Source of the DNA: Ramlibacter sp.
Lineage (GTDB): Bacteria > Pseudomonadota > Gammaproteobacteria > Burkholderiales > Burkholderiaceae_C
DNA length: 11,824 nt
Assembly (NCBI GenBank): GCA_023701085.1
Contig: JAMPXR010000036.1
Span: 1 to 11,824, forward strand
Direction: 5' to 3'
Shown here: positions 1 to 8,467 of the stretch, piece after piece
Layout: each line of letters opens with the position of its first letter
Numbering within the stretch: position 1 is the first letter of the stretch
The notes under the pieces: model-generated
Databases searched by the model: none
Seen by the model: only the letters and a program-made list of their open reading frames with translations
Told to the model about the DNA's origin: nothing
Program-made: the position numbers and the translations under genes

Positions 1-209
1 AGGTGCGCGCGCTCGCGCATGGCGATCATCGCGCCGATGTAGGTCAGCCAGATGAAGCAGTAGCGCGACATCTCGTCCGAGACCGTGATGCCCGAATTGA
101 AGCCGTAGCGCAGCACCACATTGCCGAACACCATGATGACCATGGCGACCAGCGAGAGCACGACCAGCAGCTCGAGCAGCCGGAAGAATGCGTCGATCGC
201 CTTGCGCAT
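1..209 (-). CDS. TRAP transporter small permease (DctQ type), partial
   Basis: The gene begins at the ATG at 209-207 and runs off the window start, so only about 69 N-terminal residues are seen. They show a short amphipathic start (MRKAIDAFFRLLELL), a hydrophobic helix (about residues 12-32, LVVLSLVAMVIMVFGNVVLR) and a second segment with the pattern SDEMSRYCFIWLTYIGA followed by MRERAH. The order TM1, 'NVVLRY', 'DE..R..F.W..Y.GA' and a basic H-containing turn is characteristic of the four-helix DctQ subunit that joins the large DctM permease in tripartite ATP-independent periplasmic transporters. A GTG at 218-216 in the same frame overlaps the TGA of the upstream regulator (GTGA) and is an alternative start three codons earlier. 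Being co-directional and overlapping with the GntR gene, it is probably co-transcribed with it and likely imports the sugar acid degraded by the divergent operon. The substrate is inferred from context only. Confidence 0.85.
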   Translation of the reverse strand, partial: MRKAIDAFFRLLELLVVLSLVAMVIMVFGNVVLRYGFNSGITVSDEMSRYCFIWLTYIGAMIAMRERAH

Positions 210-214
210 GATGT

Positions 215-943
215 TCACGCGGCCTTCAGGCGGGAAGGCTTCTTGCGGCCGGCCAGCACCTGCTGGATGTCCTGGCGGGCGCCCTCGATCAGCACGATGA
301 TGGCCTTTTCGGCCTTCGCGGGGTTGCGCGCGATCACCGCGTCCAGCACGGCCCGGTGCAGCGGCAGCGAATTGCGCGGCCCGTCCTTGCGGGCCGTGGA
401 GATCTCGAAGCTGGTGCGCAGCAGCGCGCCCAGCGCCTTGCTCATCTGCACGATCATGCGGTTGCGGCAGGCGCGCAGCAGTCCTTCGTGAAACAGCAGA
501 TCGTATTTCACGTAGTCGCCGCCCTCCTCCACCGCCCGGCGCATACCCTCGTAGGCCGCTTCGATTTCGGCGATGTCCTGCGCGGTGGCGCGCTCGGCGG
601 CCATGCGCACGGCCGCGGGTTCCATCGCCCGGCGCAGGTCCTGCAGGTCCGCGAGGAACTCGGCCGTCAGCCCGGCTTTGCCCTGCCACACGATCACGTC
701 CGGGTCGAACCAGTTCCACTGCTCGGCCGGCAGCACGCGGGTGCCGACCTTCGGACCGGTGGTGACCAGACCCTTGGCCGCGAGCGACTTCACCGACTCG
801 CGGATCACGGTGCGGCTCACGCCCAGTTCCTCGCACAGCCGCGGCTCCGGCGGAATGGACGCGCCGGCCGCGTACCGTCCCGCAACGATCGCCTCGCCGA
901 GGTAGTCGACCGTGTTGCCGTGGACGTTCTTCATGGTGGCCAT
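215..943 (-). CDS. GntR/FadR-family regulator, DgoR-like
   Basis: A 242-aa protein. Residues about 12-70 form a winged helix-turn-helix with the GntR pattern 'G..IPPEPRLCEELGVSRTVIRES', then 'L..KGLV...PKVGTRV'. Residues about 95-230 form an all-helical FCD ligand-binding domain, with candidate metal/ligand residues D148 and H152 (YDLLFHEGLL) and H196 (LHRAVLDAVI). The linker 'QWNWFDPDVIVW' matches, from memory, the linker of E. coli DgoR, the D-galactonate repressor, as does overall length. It is divergent from the dehydratase-kinase-kinase-aldolase operon, so repression of that operon relieved by the sugar acid or its keto-deoxy product is the natural inference. I chose the ATG at 943 (MATMKN); an ATG three codons in (934) is equally possible, and neither has a clear Shine-Dalgarno. 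The long upstream in-frame extension opposite the dehydratase is not real. Its stop overlaps a possible GTG start of the TRAP gene. Confidence 0.9.
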   Translation of the reverse strand: MATMKNVHGNTVDYLGEAIVAGRYAAGASIPPEPRLCEELGVSRTVIRESVKSLAAKGLVTTGPKVGTRVLPAEQWNWFDPDVIVWQGKAGLTAEFLADLQDLRRAMEPAAVRMAAERATAQDIAEIEAAYEGMRRAVEEGGDYVKYDLLFHEGLLRACRNRMIVQMSKALGALLRTSFEISTARKDGPRNSLPLHRAVLDAVIARNPAKAEKAIIVLIEGARQDIQQVLAGRKKPSRLKAA

Positions 944-954
944 TGGGCGGCAAT

Positions 955-971
955 GGTATGACGATATGACC
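955..971 (+). promoter_or_regulatory. Putative operator, copy A of 17-bp inverted pair
   Basis: The 17-bp GGTATGACGATATGACC lies 12 bp upstream of the GntR-family start. Read against the reverse complement of copy B (1032-1048) it matches at 12 of 17 positions, including the first five and the TA/GAC core near the end. It also contains a direct repeat TATGAC (957-962 and 965-970). GGT...ACC ends are common in operators of FadR-subfamily regulators. Position next to the regulator's own start suggests autoregulation. Binding is inferred. Confidence 0.45.
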
Positions 972-1031
972 TTACAACGGTCCGGGTTTACCCTGATTCT
1001 CTCGGGATTCCATGGACCGTCGGGACTCAAT

Positions 1032-1048
1032 AGTCGTACCATAATACC
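1032..1048 (-). promoter_or_regulatory. Putative operator, copy B of 17-bp inverted pair
   Basis: On the minus strand this reads GGTATTATGGTACGACT, matching copy A at 12 of 17 positions in opposite orientation; site centres are 77 bp apart. On the plus strand it contains CATAAT (1040-1045), the best -10 candidate for the dehydratase operon, so a repressor bound here would block the promoter directly. Confidence 0.45.
1040..1045 (+). promoter_or_regulatory. Candidate -10 element of the dehydratase operon
   Basis: CATAAT matches the sigma-70 -10 consensus at 5 of 6 positions and would place the transcript start near 1052, about 48 nt before the ATG. The -35 region at suitable spacing (around 1017-1022, ACCGTC) is poor, so this is a weak or regulated promoter if real. 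Confidence 0.3.
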
Positions 1049-1099
1049 TTTCCCCAAGGCCATCGCACAGGGGAACCCCACCACGAAACGGACGAGAAG

Positions 1100-2836
<1,737 letters not shown>

Positions 2837-2842
2837 GGCAGC

Positions 2843-3784
2843 ATGGAAGCGGGCGGCGGCCAGCGCTTCGACGTCGCCGCGCTGGGCGAAGGGATGCTGG
2901 AGTTCAACCAGGTCGCGGCCGGACAGCCGAACTACCTGCAGGGATTCGGCGGCGACACCAGCAATGCGGTGATCGCGGCCGCGCGTGCCGGCGCGAAGAC
3001 CGCCTATGTGAGCCGGGTCGGCGACGACTCGTTCGGCCGTTCGCTGCTGGGGCTATGGATCCACGAAGGCGTGGATGTCAGCGCGGTGGCGACCGACCCC
3101 GAGGCACCGACCGGCATCTATTTCGTCCACCATGGCCCGAACGGCCATGAATTCAGCTACCGCCGCGCGGGGTCTGCCGCCAGCCGCATGACGGCGGACT
3201 GGCTGGTGGGCGGTCCGGCCGGCGCGGTCATCCGCGCCTCGAAGATTCTCCACGTCTCCGGCATCTCTCTGGCGATTTCCGCCAGCGCACGCGCGGCCGC
3301 CTTCGCCGCGATGCGGCTGGCGCGCGAAGCCGGGGTGCGTGTCTCCTTCGACCCCAACCTGCGGCTCAAGTTGTGGACGCTGGAGGAAGCCCGCGCGGGC
3401 ATCGCGACCGCCATGTCCCTGTGCGACATCTTCCTGCCCAGCCTCGACGATGTCACGGCGCTGACGGGCATGGCGGACGGCGGCGCCGTGATCGACTGGG
3501 GCCATGCCGCGGGCGCCGCGATCGTCGTGCTCAAACTCGGGGCCGACGGCGCCATCGCGAGCGAGGGCGCGCGGCGCGAGCGGATCGCGGGCCACCCGGT
3601 GTCCGCCGTGGACGCCACGGGCGCGGGCGACTGTTTCTGCGGCAACCTGCTGGCGCGGATCGCGGCCGGCGATGACATCTTCCAGGCGGCCCGCCACGCC
3701 AACGCGGCCGCCGCCCTCGCGGTGCAGGGCTTCGGCGCCGTCGCGCCGCTGCCGCGGCCCGATCAGGTGAGGGCCCTGCTGTGA
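2843..3784 (+). CDS. kdgK: PfkB-family 2-keto-3-deoxygluconate kinase (KdgK-like)
   Basis: A 313-aa ribokinase/PfkB-fold kinase predicted to phosphorylate 2-keto-3-deoxygluconate (or its galacto epimer) at C6 with ATP. Visible marks are the substrate-side GGDTSNAVIAAARAG (residues 36-50), SRVGDDSFG (57-65), SFDPNLRLKLW (168-178), typical of KDG kinases, and the PfkB signature DATGAGDCFCGNL (257-269) with anion-hole GAG and catalytic base D263. The ATG at 2843 follows GAGG by five bases; that GAGG overlaps the stop of the dehydratase. Its own stop overlaps the next start by 4 bp (GTGA), indicating translational coupling. Family membership is certain; KDG kinase specificity is likely from motifs and context but a related sugar substrate cannot be excluded. 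Confidence 0.88.
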   Translation: MEAGGGQRFDVAALGEGMLEFNQVAAGQPNYLQGFGGDTSNAVIAAARAGAKTAYVSRVGDDSFGRSLLGLWIHEGVDVSAVATDPEAPTGIYFVHHGPNGHEFSYRRAGSAASRMTADWLVGGPAGAVIRASKILHVSGISLAISASARAAAFAAMRLAREAGVRVSFDPNLRLKLWTLEEARAGIATAMSLCDIFLPSLDDVTALTGMADGGAVIDWGHAAGAAIVVLKLGADGAIASEGARRERIAGHPVSAVDATGAGDCFCGNLLARIAAGDDIFQAARHANAAAALAVQGFGAVAPLPRPDQVRALL

Positions 3785-4674
3785 ACCGGCTGGTCGCGCT
3801 GGACTGGGGCACCTCGTCCTTGCGCGCGGCGCTGCTCGATGCCGGCGAGGTGATCGAGGAGCGCTCATCGCCGCGCGGCATCCTCACGGTGGCGCCGGGC
3901 GAATTCCCGGCGGTGTTCGAGGCCGCGTGCGGCGACTGGCTGCGCCAGGGCGGAGCGCTCGCCTTGCTGTGCGGCATGGTCGGCAGCCGGCAAGGCTGGA
4001 TCGAAGCCCCCTATTGCCCTTGCCCGGCCGGCTTTGCCGACATCGCGGCGCGCCTGGCGTGGGTGGAGGCCGGACGCATCGCGATCGTGCCGGGCCTGCG
4101 CTGCGAGGCGCATGGCGTGCCCGACGTGATGCGGGGCGAGGAAAGCCAGGTGTTCGGCGCGCTGCGATTGCTCGGGCTCGACGAGGGCCTGTTCGTGCTT
4201 CCGGGCACGCACAGCAAGTGGGTGGAAATCAGGGGCGGGCGCGTCGAGAGCTTCTCGACCTTCATGACGGGCGAGTTCTATGCCCTGCTGCGCCAGCATT
4301 CGATCCTGCAGCGCACGCTGCCGCCGGCCGATGGCGAACTCGACACGAACGGCTTTCTGCGCGGCGTGACGCACGCGATGCAAAGCGGCAACCTGCTGCA
4401 CGCCGCCTTCAGCACCCGCACCCTGGCGCTGTTCGATCGCTTGCCGTCCGGCGCCCTGCCGAGCTACCTGTCGGGGCTGCTGATCGGCGAGGAACTGCGT
4501 TCCCAGCGCCTGGCCACTCTCGCGCGGCCGCTCGTCGTCATCGGCGCGCCGGCGCTGGCGCAACGCTACGAACTGGCGCTGCAGGCGCTGGGCATTCCCG
4601 TGCGCAGCGCGGGATCGGAAGCGACCTGGCTCGGCCTGTGGTCCATCGCGCAAACACTGGAGGGCACCGCATGA
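3781..4674 (+). CDS. dgoK: 2-dehydro-3-deoxygalactonokinase (DgoK)
   Basis: A 297-aa kinase that phosphorylates 2-keto-3-deoxygalactonate to KDPGal. It belongs to the ASKHA (sugar kinase/actin) fold, unrelated to the PfkB kinase before it: phosphate-1 motif LDWGTSSLRA (residues 7-16), DgoK-typical CGMVGSRQGWIEAPY (64-78), PDVMRGEESQVFGAL (114-128), the LPGTHSKWVEI block (140-150) and a C-terminal adenosine-binding region near VIGAPALAQRY. Start is GTG at 3781, forced by the 4-bp overlap with the preceding stop; other in-frame starts would lose the phosphate-1 motif. Its stop overlaps the aldolase start (ATGA). Length is normal for the family. Confidence 0.94.
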   Translation: MNRLVALDWGTSSLRAALLDAGEVIEERSSPRGILTVAPGEFPAVFEAACGDWLRQGGALALLCGMVGSRQGWIEAPYCPCPAGFADIAARLAWVEAGRIAIVPGLRCEAHGVPDVMRGEESQVFGALRLLGLDEGLFVLPGTHSKWVEIRGGRVESFSTFMTGEFYALLRQHSILQRTLPPADGELDTNGFLRGVTHAMQSGNLLHAAFSTRTLALFDRLPSGALPSYLSGLLIGEELRSQRLATLARPLVVIGAPALAQRYELALQALGIPVRSAGSEATWLGLWSIAQTLEGTA

Positions 4675-5309
4675 ATCCATCTTCGCGCCTGGCTGCCGCG
4701 CTGGCGGCCTGCCCGCTGGTCGCCATCCTGCGCGGCCTGCGCGCGGACGAAGCCCTGCCGGTGGCCCGGGTCCTGGCGGCCCGCGGCTTCAGATTGATCG
4801 AGGTGCCGCTGAATTCGCCTTCGCCCCTGGCGAGCATCGAGGCGATCGCGGCGGCGTTTGGCGACGCCGTGGTGGGCGCCGGCACGGTGCTCGAGCCGCG
4901 CCAGGTGCGCGATGTGCATGCCGCGGGCGGCCGGCTGGTGGTGGCACCGAACTTCGATCCGGCGGTGGTCCGCGAAGCCGCGCGGCTGGACATGATCTGC
5001 CTGCCCGGCGTGTTCACGGCGACCGAGGCCTTTGCCGCGCTCGCCGCGGGCGCGACCGGCTTGAAACTGTTTCCCGCCGAGATGATCCCGCCGGCAGCGA
5101 TCCGGGCGCTGCGCGCCGTGTTGCCGGCCGACGCGCTGCTGCTGCCGGTGGGCGGCGTGGGCGCCGCCAACCTGCACGGCTATCTCCAGGCCGGCGCCGA
5201 CGGCGTGGGCATCGGCTCCTCGCTTTTCAGGCCCGGCATGGCCGTGGCGCAGGTGGAGTGCAATGCGCTGGACCTGATGGCCGCCTGCGCGGGCGCGCTC
5301 AGGACTTGA
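4671..5309 (+). CDS. dgoA: 2-dehydro-3-deoxy-6-phosphogalactonate aldolase (DgoA)
   Basis: A 212-aa class I aldolase of the KDPG/KDPGal family, cleaving KDPGal (and perhaps KDPG) to pyruvate and glyceraldehyde 3-phosphate. Key residues: R21 in AILRGL, catalytic E44 in IEVPLNSP, Schiff-base K132 in TGLKLFPAE, and the phosphate-binding GGV (161-163) and GIGSSLFR (180-187). The LNSP motif after E44 and the 'VAPN' strand (91-94) are as in E. coli DgoA, whereas KDPG-specific Eda proteins carry different residues there. The ATG overlaps the stop of dgoK by 4 bp. It is the last gene of the operon and faces the convergent thioredoxin-fold gene 31 bp away. Confidence 0.94.
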   Translation: MNPSSRLAAALAACPLVAILRGLRADEALPVARVLAARGFRLIEVPLNSPSPLASIEAIAAAFGDAVVGAGTVLEPRQVRDVHAAGGRLVVAPNFDPAVVREAARLDMICLPGVFTATEAFAALAAGATGLKLFPAEMIPPAAIRALRAVLPADALLLPVGGVGAANLHGYLQAGADGVGIGSSLFRPGMAVAQVECNALDLMAACAGALRT

Positions 5310-5333
5310 AGCGCGGAGCGCGGCCCGGGCGGT

Positions 5334-5350
5334 GGCGCAGCTACTGCGCC
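5334..5350. terminator. 17-bp perfect inverted repeat between convergent genes
   Basis: GGCGCAG-CTA-CTGCGCC is a perfect 7-bp stem with a 3-base loop. The loop is the minus-strand stop codon (TAG) of the thioredoxin-fold gene, and the hairpin lies 24 bases after the dgoA stop. It could act as a bidirectional transcription end or RNA 3'-end stabiliser. No T-run follows on either strand, so it is not a classical intrinsic terminator. Confidence 0.35.
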
Positions 5351-5928
5351 GACGGAGCCTGCAATCCGAGCAACGCGGCCAGTTCGGCCGTGGGCATGCC
5401 GCCCTCGCGCGTCACCAGCGCGCCGGTCTGCGCATGCTTGGCGACGATGCTGGGAACAGCCGCGAAGCCGTAGCGGTTCATCAGCGCGGTGTTCTTGACC
5501 ACCGCCGCGCGTTCGGCATCGCCGGCGCCCATGGCCGAGATCCCGCCCCCCTTGGCACTGATGGAAGCCTCGTGTTCGTCCATGGTGGCGATGGGGTCCT
5601 TCGCCGCGAGCAGGGTCGCGCCCTGCGCCTCGCTCGTCTTGTTCAGCAGGGCCACGGGAATCCAGACGAACTTGGCCTGGGACTTCAGCGGCTTGGCCGC
5701 CTTCCACAGCGCGGCGCAATGCGGGCACTGCGGATCGAAGAAGACGTACACCGTGCGCGTGCTCATGGGGGCGCCCACCGTGAAGCCGCGGGCTTCCGCC
5801 TCGACGGCGGCGGTGGATGTTTCGGTGGCGGCGGGAGCCTTGGCGGGCGCCGTACCGGGGCCGTCCTTGCAAGCGGACAGCAGCAGGGCGGTGCTCAGGG
5901 CCAACAGGGCGAGGGTCGGTGTTCTCAT
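5341..5928 (-). CDS. DsbC/DsbG-type thioredoxin-fold lipoprotein (CPHC)
   Basis: A 195-aa exported protein. Residues 1-19 are a lipoprotein signal peptide ending in the lipobox LLSAC, with C20 as the lipidated residue; the residue after it is Lys, so outer-membrane sorting is expected by the E. coli rule. A disordered Ala/Thr/Pro tether (about 22-48) leads to a thioredoxin fold with FFDPQCPHCAALW (redox pair C68/C71), the AAKDPIATMDEHE block seen in DsbG-like proteins, and the cis-proline loop AVPSIV (P159). It lacks the N-terminal dimerisation domain of true DsbC/DsbG, so it is probably a monomeric thiol-disulfide oxidoreductase facing the periplasm. I chose the ATG at 5928 because GGAAAG precedes it at about 4 nt; the upstream in-frame ATG (5952) would put eight odd residues before the signal peptide. 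It lies 66 bp downstream of, and co-directional with, the 742-aa membrane protein gene. Confidence 0.88.
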   Translation of the reverse strand: MRTPTLALLALSTALLLSACKDGPGTAPAKAPAATETSTAAVEAEARGFTVGAPMSTRTVYVFFDPQCPHCAALWKAAKPLKSQAKFVWIPVALLNKTSEAQGATLLAAKDPIATMDEHEASISAKGGGISAMGAGDAERAAVVKNTALMNRYGFAAVPSIVAKHAQTGALVTREGGMPTAELAALLGLQAPSAQ

Positions 5929-5994
5929 GGACTTTCCGGTCAGAAATGGCAATCCGCCGACGATACCAAAGCGGCGGCGCCCGCGCCGGACGCC

Positions 5995-8223
5995 TCACCC
6001 CCAGGGGATCGCCGCCCGCGCCGGGGCCGCCGCGGAACGCAGCTCCACGCAGCGGGTCAGCAGGGCATTGTGGATCTGCGCGTGCAGCTTCGCGAACTCA
6101 TCGGTCCGGCCGGCCGGGGGCGCGGCCAGGGACAGGCGTTCGACGCAGTTGGCGCGATCGAGCTCGGCGCCCACCGCGACAAGGTAGTGCTCCAGCGCCA
6201 GCAGGCTGCTGTCCGCCGCGCCCGCGCGATAGCGCTTGAGCTCGCCCACGATGCCCTGCCAGCGCTGCACCGTCGGGTACGCAGCCGCCGATGCGCCGCC
6301 ATGCGGCAGGTAGGCGCCCGCCTCGCGGCCGATGTCCTCGAGTTGGCCCAGCTGTTGCGCGAGGGAGTAGCGCAAGGTCAGTTTGTCCGCGACGCCGAAC
6401 GCCTGGAGCACCGGGGAGCCATCGCCGCGCCACCAGCCGAAGTGCCGCGTGCGATCGGAAAAGATCGCGTTGCGCGCCATCGCCGCATCCGCCAGCGCCA
6501 GCCGCGCCAGCAACTCGCGCGACAGCAGCGACCGCAGCTGCTCGGCCCGGTCGCGCGCGCCCAGACCGGCCAGCAGGGCCAGCACCTGCGCCAGCTGCTC
6601 GTGTTGCGCGCGGTAGGCCGCAACATCCGCGGCGGCGCCTCCCGCCGGCAGCAGGGCTGCCACGGTCGCGTCCTGCACCAGATCGGCCAGGTGGGCATCG
6701 ACGAAACGGGCGACCGCCGCGCGCGCGCCGGGCGGGAAATTGGGCAGTTCCTTGTCGGTGAAATGGCGGCGTGCCTCGCCGAACGACAGCGCCTGCTGCA
6801 GACGGCCGCTGTCCCAGGACAGCGGGCCCGCCGCGTCCGCGGGAATCGCGCGCCGGGCCGGCGCCACCATGAACGGCTGGCGCAGCAGCGCCGCCAGCCC
6901 GTCACGCAAGGCGCGGCGCGGCGCCGACAGCACCAGCCGGCCCTGCTGCGGGCTCCAGACCAGCGCGGCATCGCCCGCGGCGTCCAACGTGGGGCCGAAC
7001 GTGGCGCCGAACTGCCGGCGGAAGCGCTCGAGCGCCACGGCCGATTGGCGCTGCACCTGCACCACCGCTTCGGGCCCCAGCAATCCGATGGCGGCGATGC
7101 GCTCCAGCAGGGGTTCGCGCGGACCCGCCGCCGTGCCTTTGCGATGCAGCCATCCGTACTCTGGGCGTTCCAGCAGCAACTGCTGTTCGTCGAGCGCGGC
7201 GATCACCTCGCGGTAGGCGTCCACCGTCTCCCCGAATCCCAGGGGCGCGGCGCGCGGCGCGAACAGCCGCGCGTAGCGCGCGGCGAGAAAGGCTTCCGCC
7301 GCCAGCAGGTCGTTGCGCTCGAACATCCGCGCATCGAGCGCGTGCATCGCCTTGGCCAGGCTGCAGCGCACCGCCCGCTGGATGCGCGGTACGCCCCTGG
7401 CCGTGAAAGTGACGTCTTCCGGCTTCAGCCCGGTGCGGAAGAAGCCGACGCTGCGCGAGAGTTGGCCCGGCAGTTCCACCCCCAGCGTGTAGCGCACCAG
7501 CAGGCGAAGGTGCCCCGGGTCCGCGCCGCCCTGGCCTTGCAGGGCCACCATCGCGCGCACCGCGCCGTCCAGCTGTTCGATGGCGGCCAGCTGCGCCTGG
7601 ACCGCGCTGCGTTCCGCCAGCTCGGATGGCGCGGCGCCGGCGCGGGGCGGCATCGCCACCGGCGGTGGCGACGCGCAGTCGCCGGTGGCAACCAGTTCAG
7701 CGGTCTGGCCGTCCTGCGGCACGCCGGTCAGCTGGCTGGCGCGGAAATGAAGTTCGCGGCGCACCGTCTCCACCGCGATGTCGCTGAAGGCGCGCTCGAT
7801 GCGCGTGGCCGCGCGCTGCCGCAGCGGATCGAAGAGCCGCCAGGAACCCGGCACGAACAGCGCCCAGCGCGAGTCGTCCTTGAGCTTCTCGCTGGCCGCC
7901 AGCAGCGCCAGTGTCTTGACGCGATACCACTCGCGCGGAATGGGCTCGCGGCGGGCGTCCATGTGCTCGCGAAAGACCGTGTCGGCACGGATCTGCAGCA
8001 GCGTGCGGGCCAGCTCGTCCTCCCAGGCGGCAAGCTGGACGGCCGCCGCCAGCAGCCCGGCCGTCCAGATGGCGAGCAAGGCGGCAGCGGCCACGCGCAG
8101 CGGCAGGCGCCACCCGCCGGACCGGGCAGTCCAGCGTGTCCATGGCTGCGCCGCGCGCAGCCTGGCCCCACGCGCCCAGCCGGCCTCCAGGAGGGCGCGC
8201 AGCGGCCGGCGCGCAGCGCTCAT
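5995..8223 (-). CDS. 742-aa single-pass membrane protein, possibly TssM/IcmF-related
   Basis: The N-terminus is Arg-rich (residues 1-39), followed by one hydrophobic segment (about 40-65, VAAAALLAIWTAGLLAAAVQLA), so the remaining 670 residues should face the periplasm. There is a Pro/Ala-rich linker near 182-200 (CASPPPVAMPP), long helical regions, and a C-terminal part containing DSSLLALEHYLV (671-682), C693 and RC (724-725). The pattern after the membrane segment (WYRVKTLALLAASEKL, then FVPGSWRLFDPL) and the C-terminal 'SSLLALE...C...RC' remind me of TssM/IcmF-like proteins of type VI secretion, but from memory only; no NTPase domain or Walker motif is present and the protein is much shorter than TssM (over 1,100 aa). 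The ATG at 8223 is supported by GAGGTG 6 bases upstream and a 4-bp overlap with the 64-aa gene (ATGA). The 118-codon in-frame extension upstream of it is rejected. Coding status is firm; function is open. Confidence 0.62.
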   Translation of the reverse strand: MSAARRPLRALLEAGWARGARLRAAQPWTRWTARSGGWRLPLRVAAAALLAIWTAGLLAAAVQLAAWEDELARTLLQIRADTVFREHMDARREPIPREWYRVKTLALLAASEKLKDDSRWALFVPGSWRLFDPLRQRAATRIERAFSDIAVETVRRELHFRASQLTGVPQDGQTAELVATGDCASPPPVAMPPRAGAAPSELAERSAVQAQLAAIEQLDGAVRAMVALQGQGGADPGHLRLLVRYTLGVELPGQLSRSVGFFRTGLKPEDVTFTARGVPRIQRAVRCSLAKAMHALDARMFERNDLLAAEAFLAARYARLFAPRAAPLGFGETVDAYREVIAALDEQQLLLERPEYGWLHRKGTAAGPREPLLERIAAIGLLGPEAVVQVQRQSAVALERFRRQFGATFGPTLDAAGDAALVWSPQQGRLVLSAPRRALRDGLAALLRQPFMVAPARRAIPADAAGPLSWDSGRLQQALSFGEARRHFTDKELPNFPPGARAAVARFVDAHLADLVQDATVAALLPAGGAAADVAAYRAQHEQLAQVLALLAGLGARDRAEQLRSLLSRELLARLALADAAMARNAIFSDRTRHFGWWRGDGSPVLQAFGVADKLTLRYSLAQQLGQLEDIGREAGAYLPHGGASAAAYPTVQRWQGIVGELKRYRAGAADSSLLALEHYLVAVGAELDRANCVERLSLAAPPAGRTDEFAKLHAQIHNALLTRCVELRSAAAPARAAIPWG

Positions 8224-8414
8224 AGGGACACCTCGACCGCCGGGGATTCGCTGTCCAGCACCTGCCGCACCGGCCACGAATGCCAGAGCCACAGCAGCTC
8301 GGAAGCCACCAGCAGCGCCAAGGCGACCAGGACATAAGGCCCGGCGGCACGCAGTCCCGTGCGCGGCGAATGGCCGGGGCGAAATCCCGAACGGGCCGGG
8401 GCATTCAGGCGCAT
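8220..8414 (-). CDS. 64-aa single-pass membrane protein
   Basis: A small protein with a basic N-terminus (R8, R12, R18, R22), one hydrophobic helix (about residues 27-45, YVLVALALLVASELLWLW) and a short acidic tail (LDSESPAVEVSL), predicted N-in/C-out. No family is recognised. Its stop overlaps the start of the 742-aa membrane protein by 4 bp, so the two are almost certainly translated together and probably form a complex; this overlap and the sensible topology are the main evidence that the gene is real. The ATG at 8414 has only a weak GAGAC upstream. Confidence 0.6.
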   Translation of the reverse strand: MRLNAPARSGFRPGHSPRTGLRAAGPYVLVALALLVASELLWLWHSWPVRQVLDSESPAVEVSL

Positions 8415-8445
8415 GACCGCGTCTCGCGTGTGTGGATGGCACGAA

Positions 8446-8451
8446 ATTATC
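8446..8451 (-). promoter_or_regulatory. Candidate -10 of the 64-aa/742-aa gene pair
   Basis: On the minus strand GATAAT matches the -10 consensus at 5 of 6 positions and lies in one of the few A/T-rich spots of the 205-bp gap. It would start transcription near 8440, giving a leader of about 26 nt before the ATG. The -35 position is occupied by a GC-rich inverted repeat (8468-8486) and does not match consensus. Confidence 0.3.
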
Positions 8452-8467
8452 GAAGCGCAGGCGCCCG

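Noticed and set aside
4671..5309. KDPG aldolase (Eda)
   Set aside because: The LNSP and APN motifs and position after dgoK fit DgoA; some KDPG activity is still possible.
5929..5952. Upstream ATG for the thioredoxin-fold lipoprotein
   Set aside because: It would place eight residues before a normal signal peptide; the ATG at 5928 has GGAAAG at good spacing.
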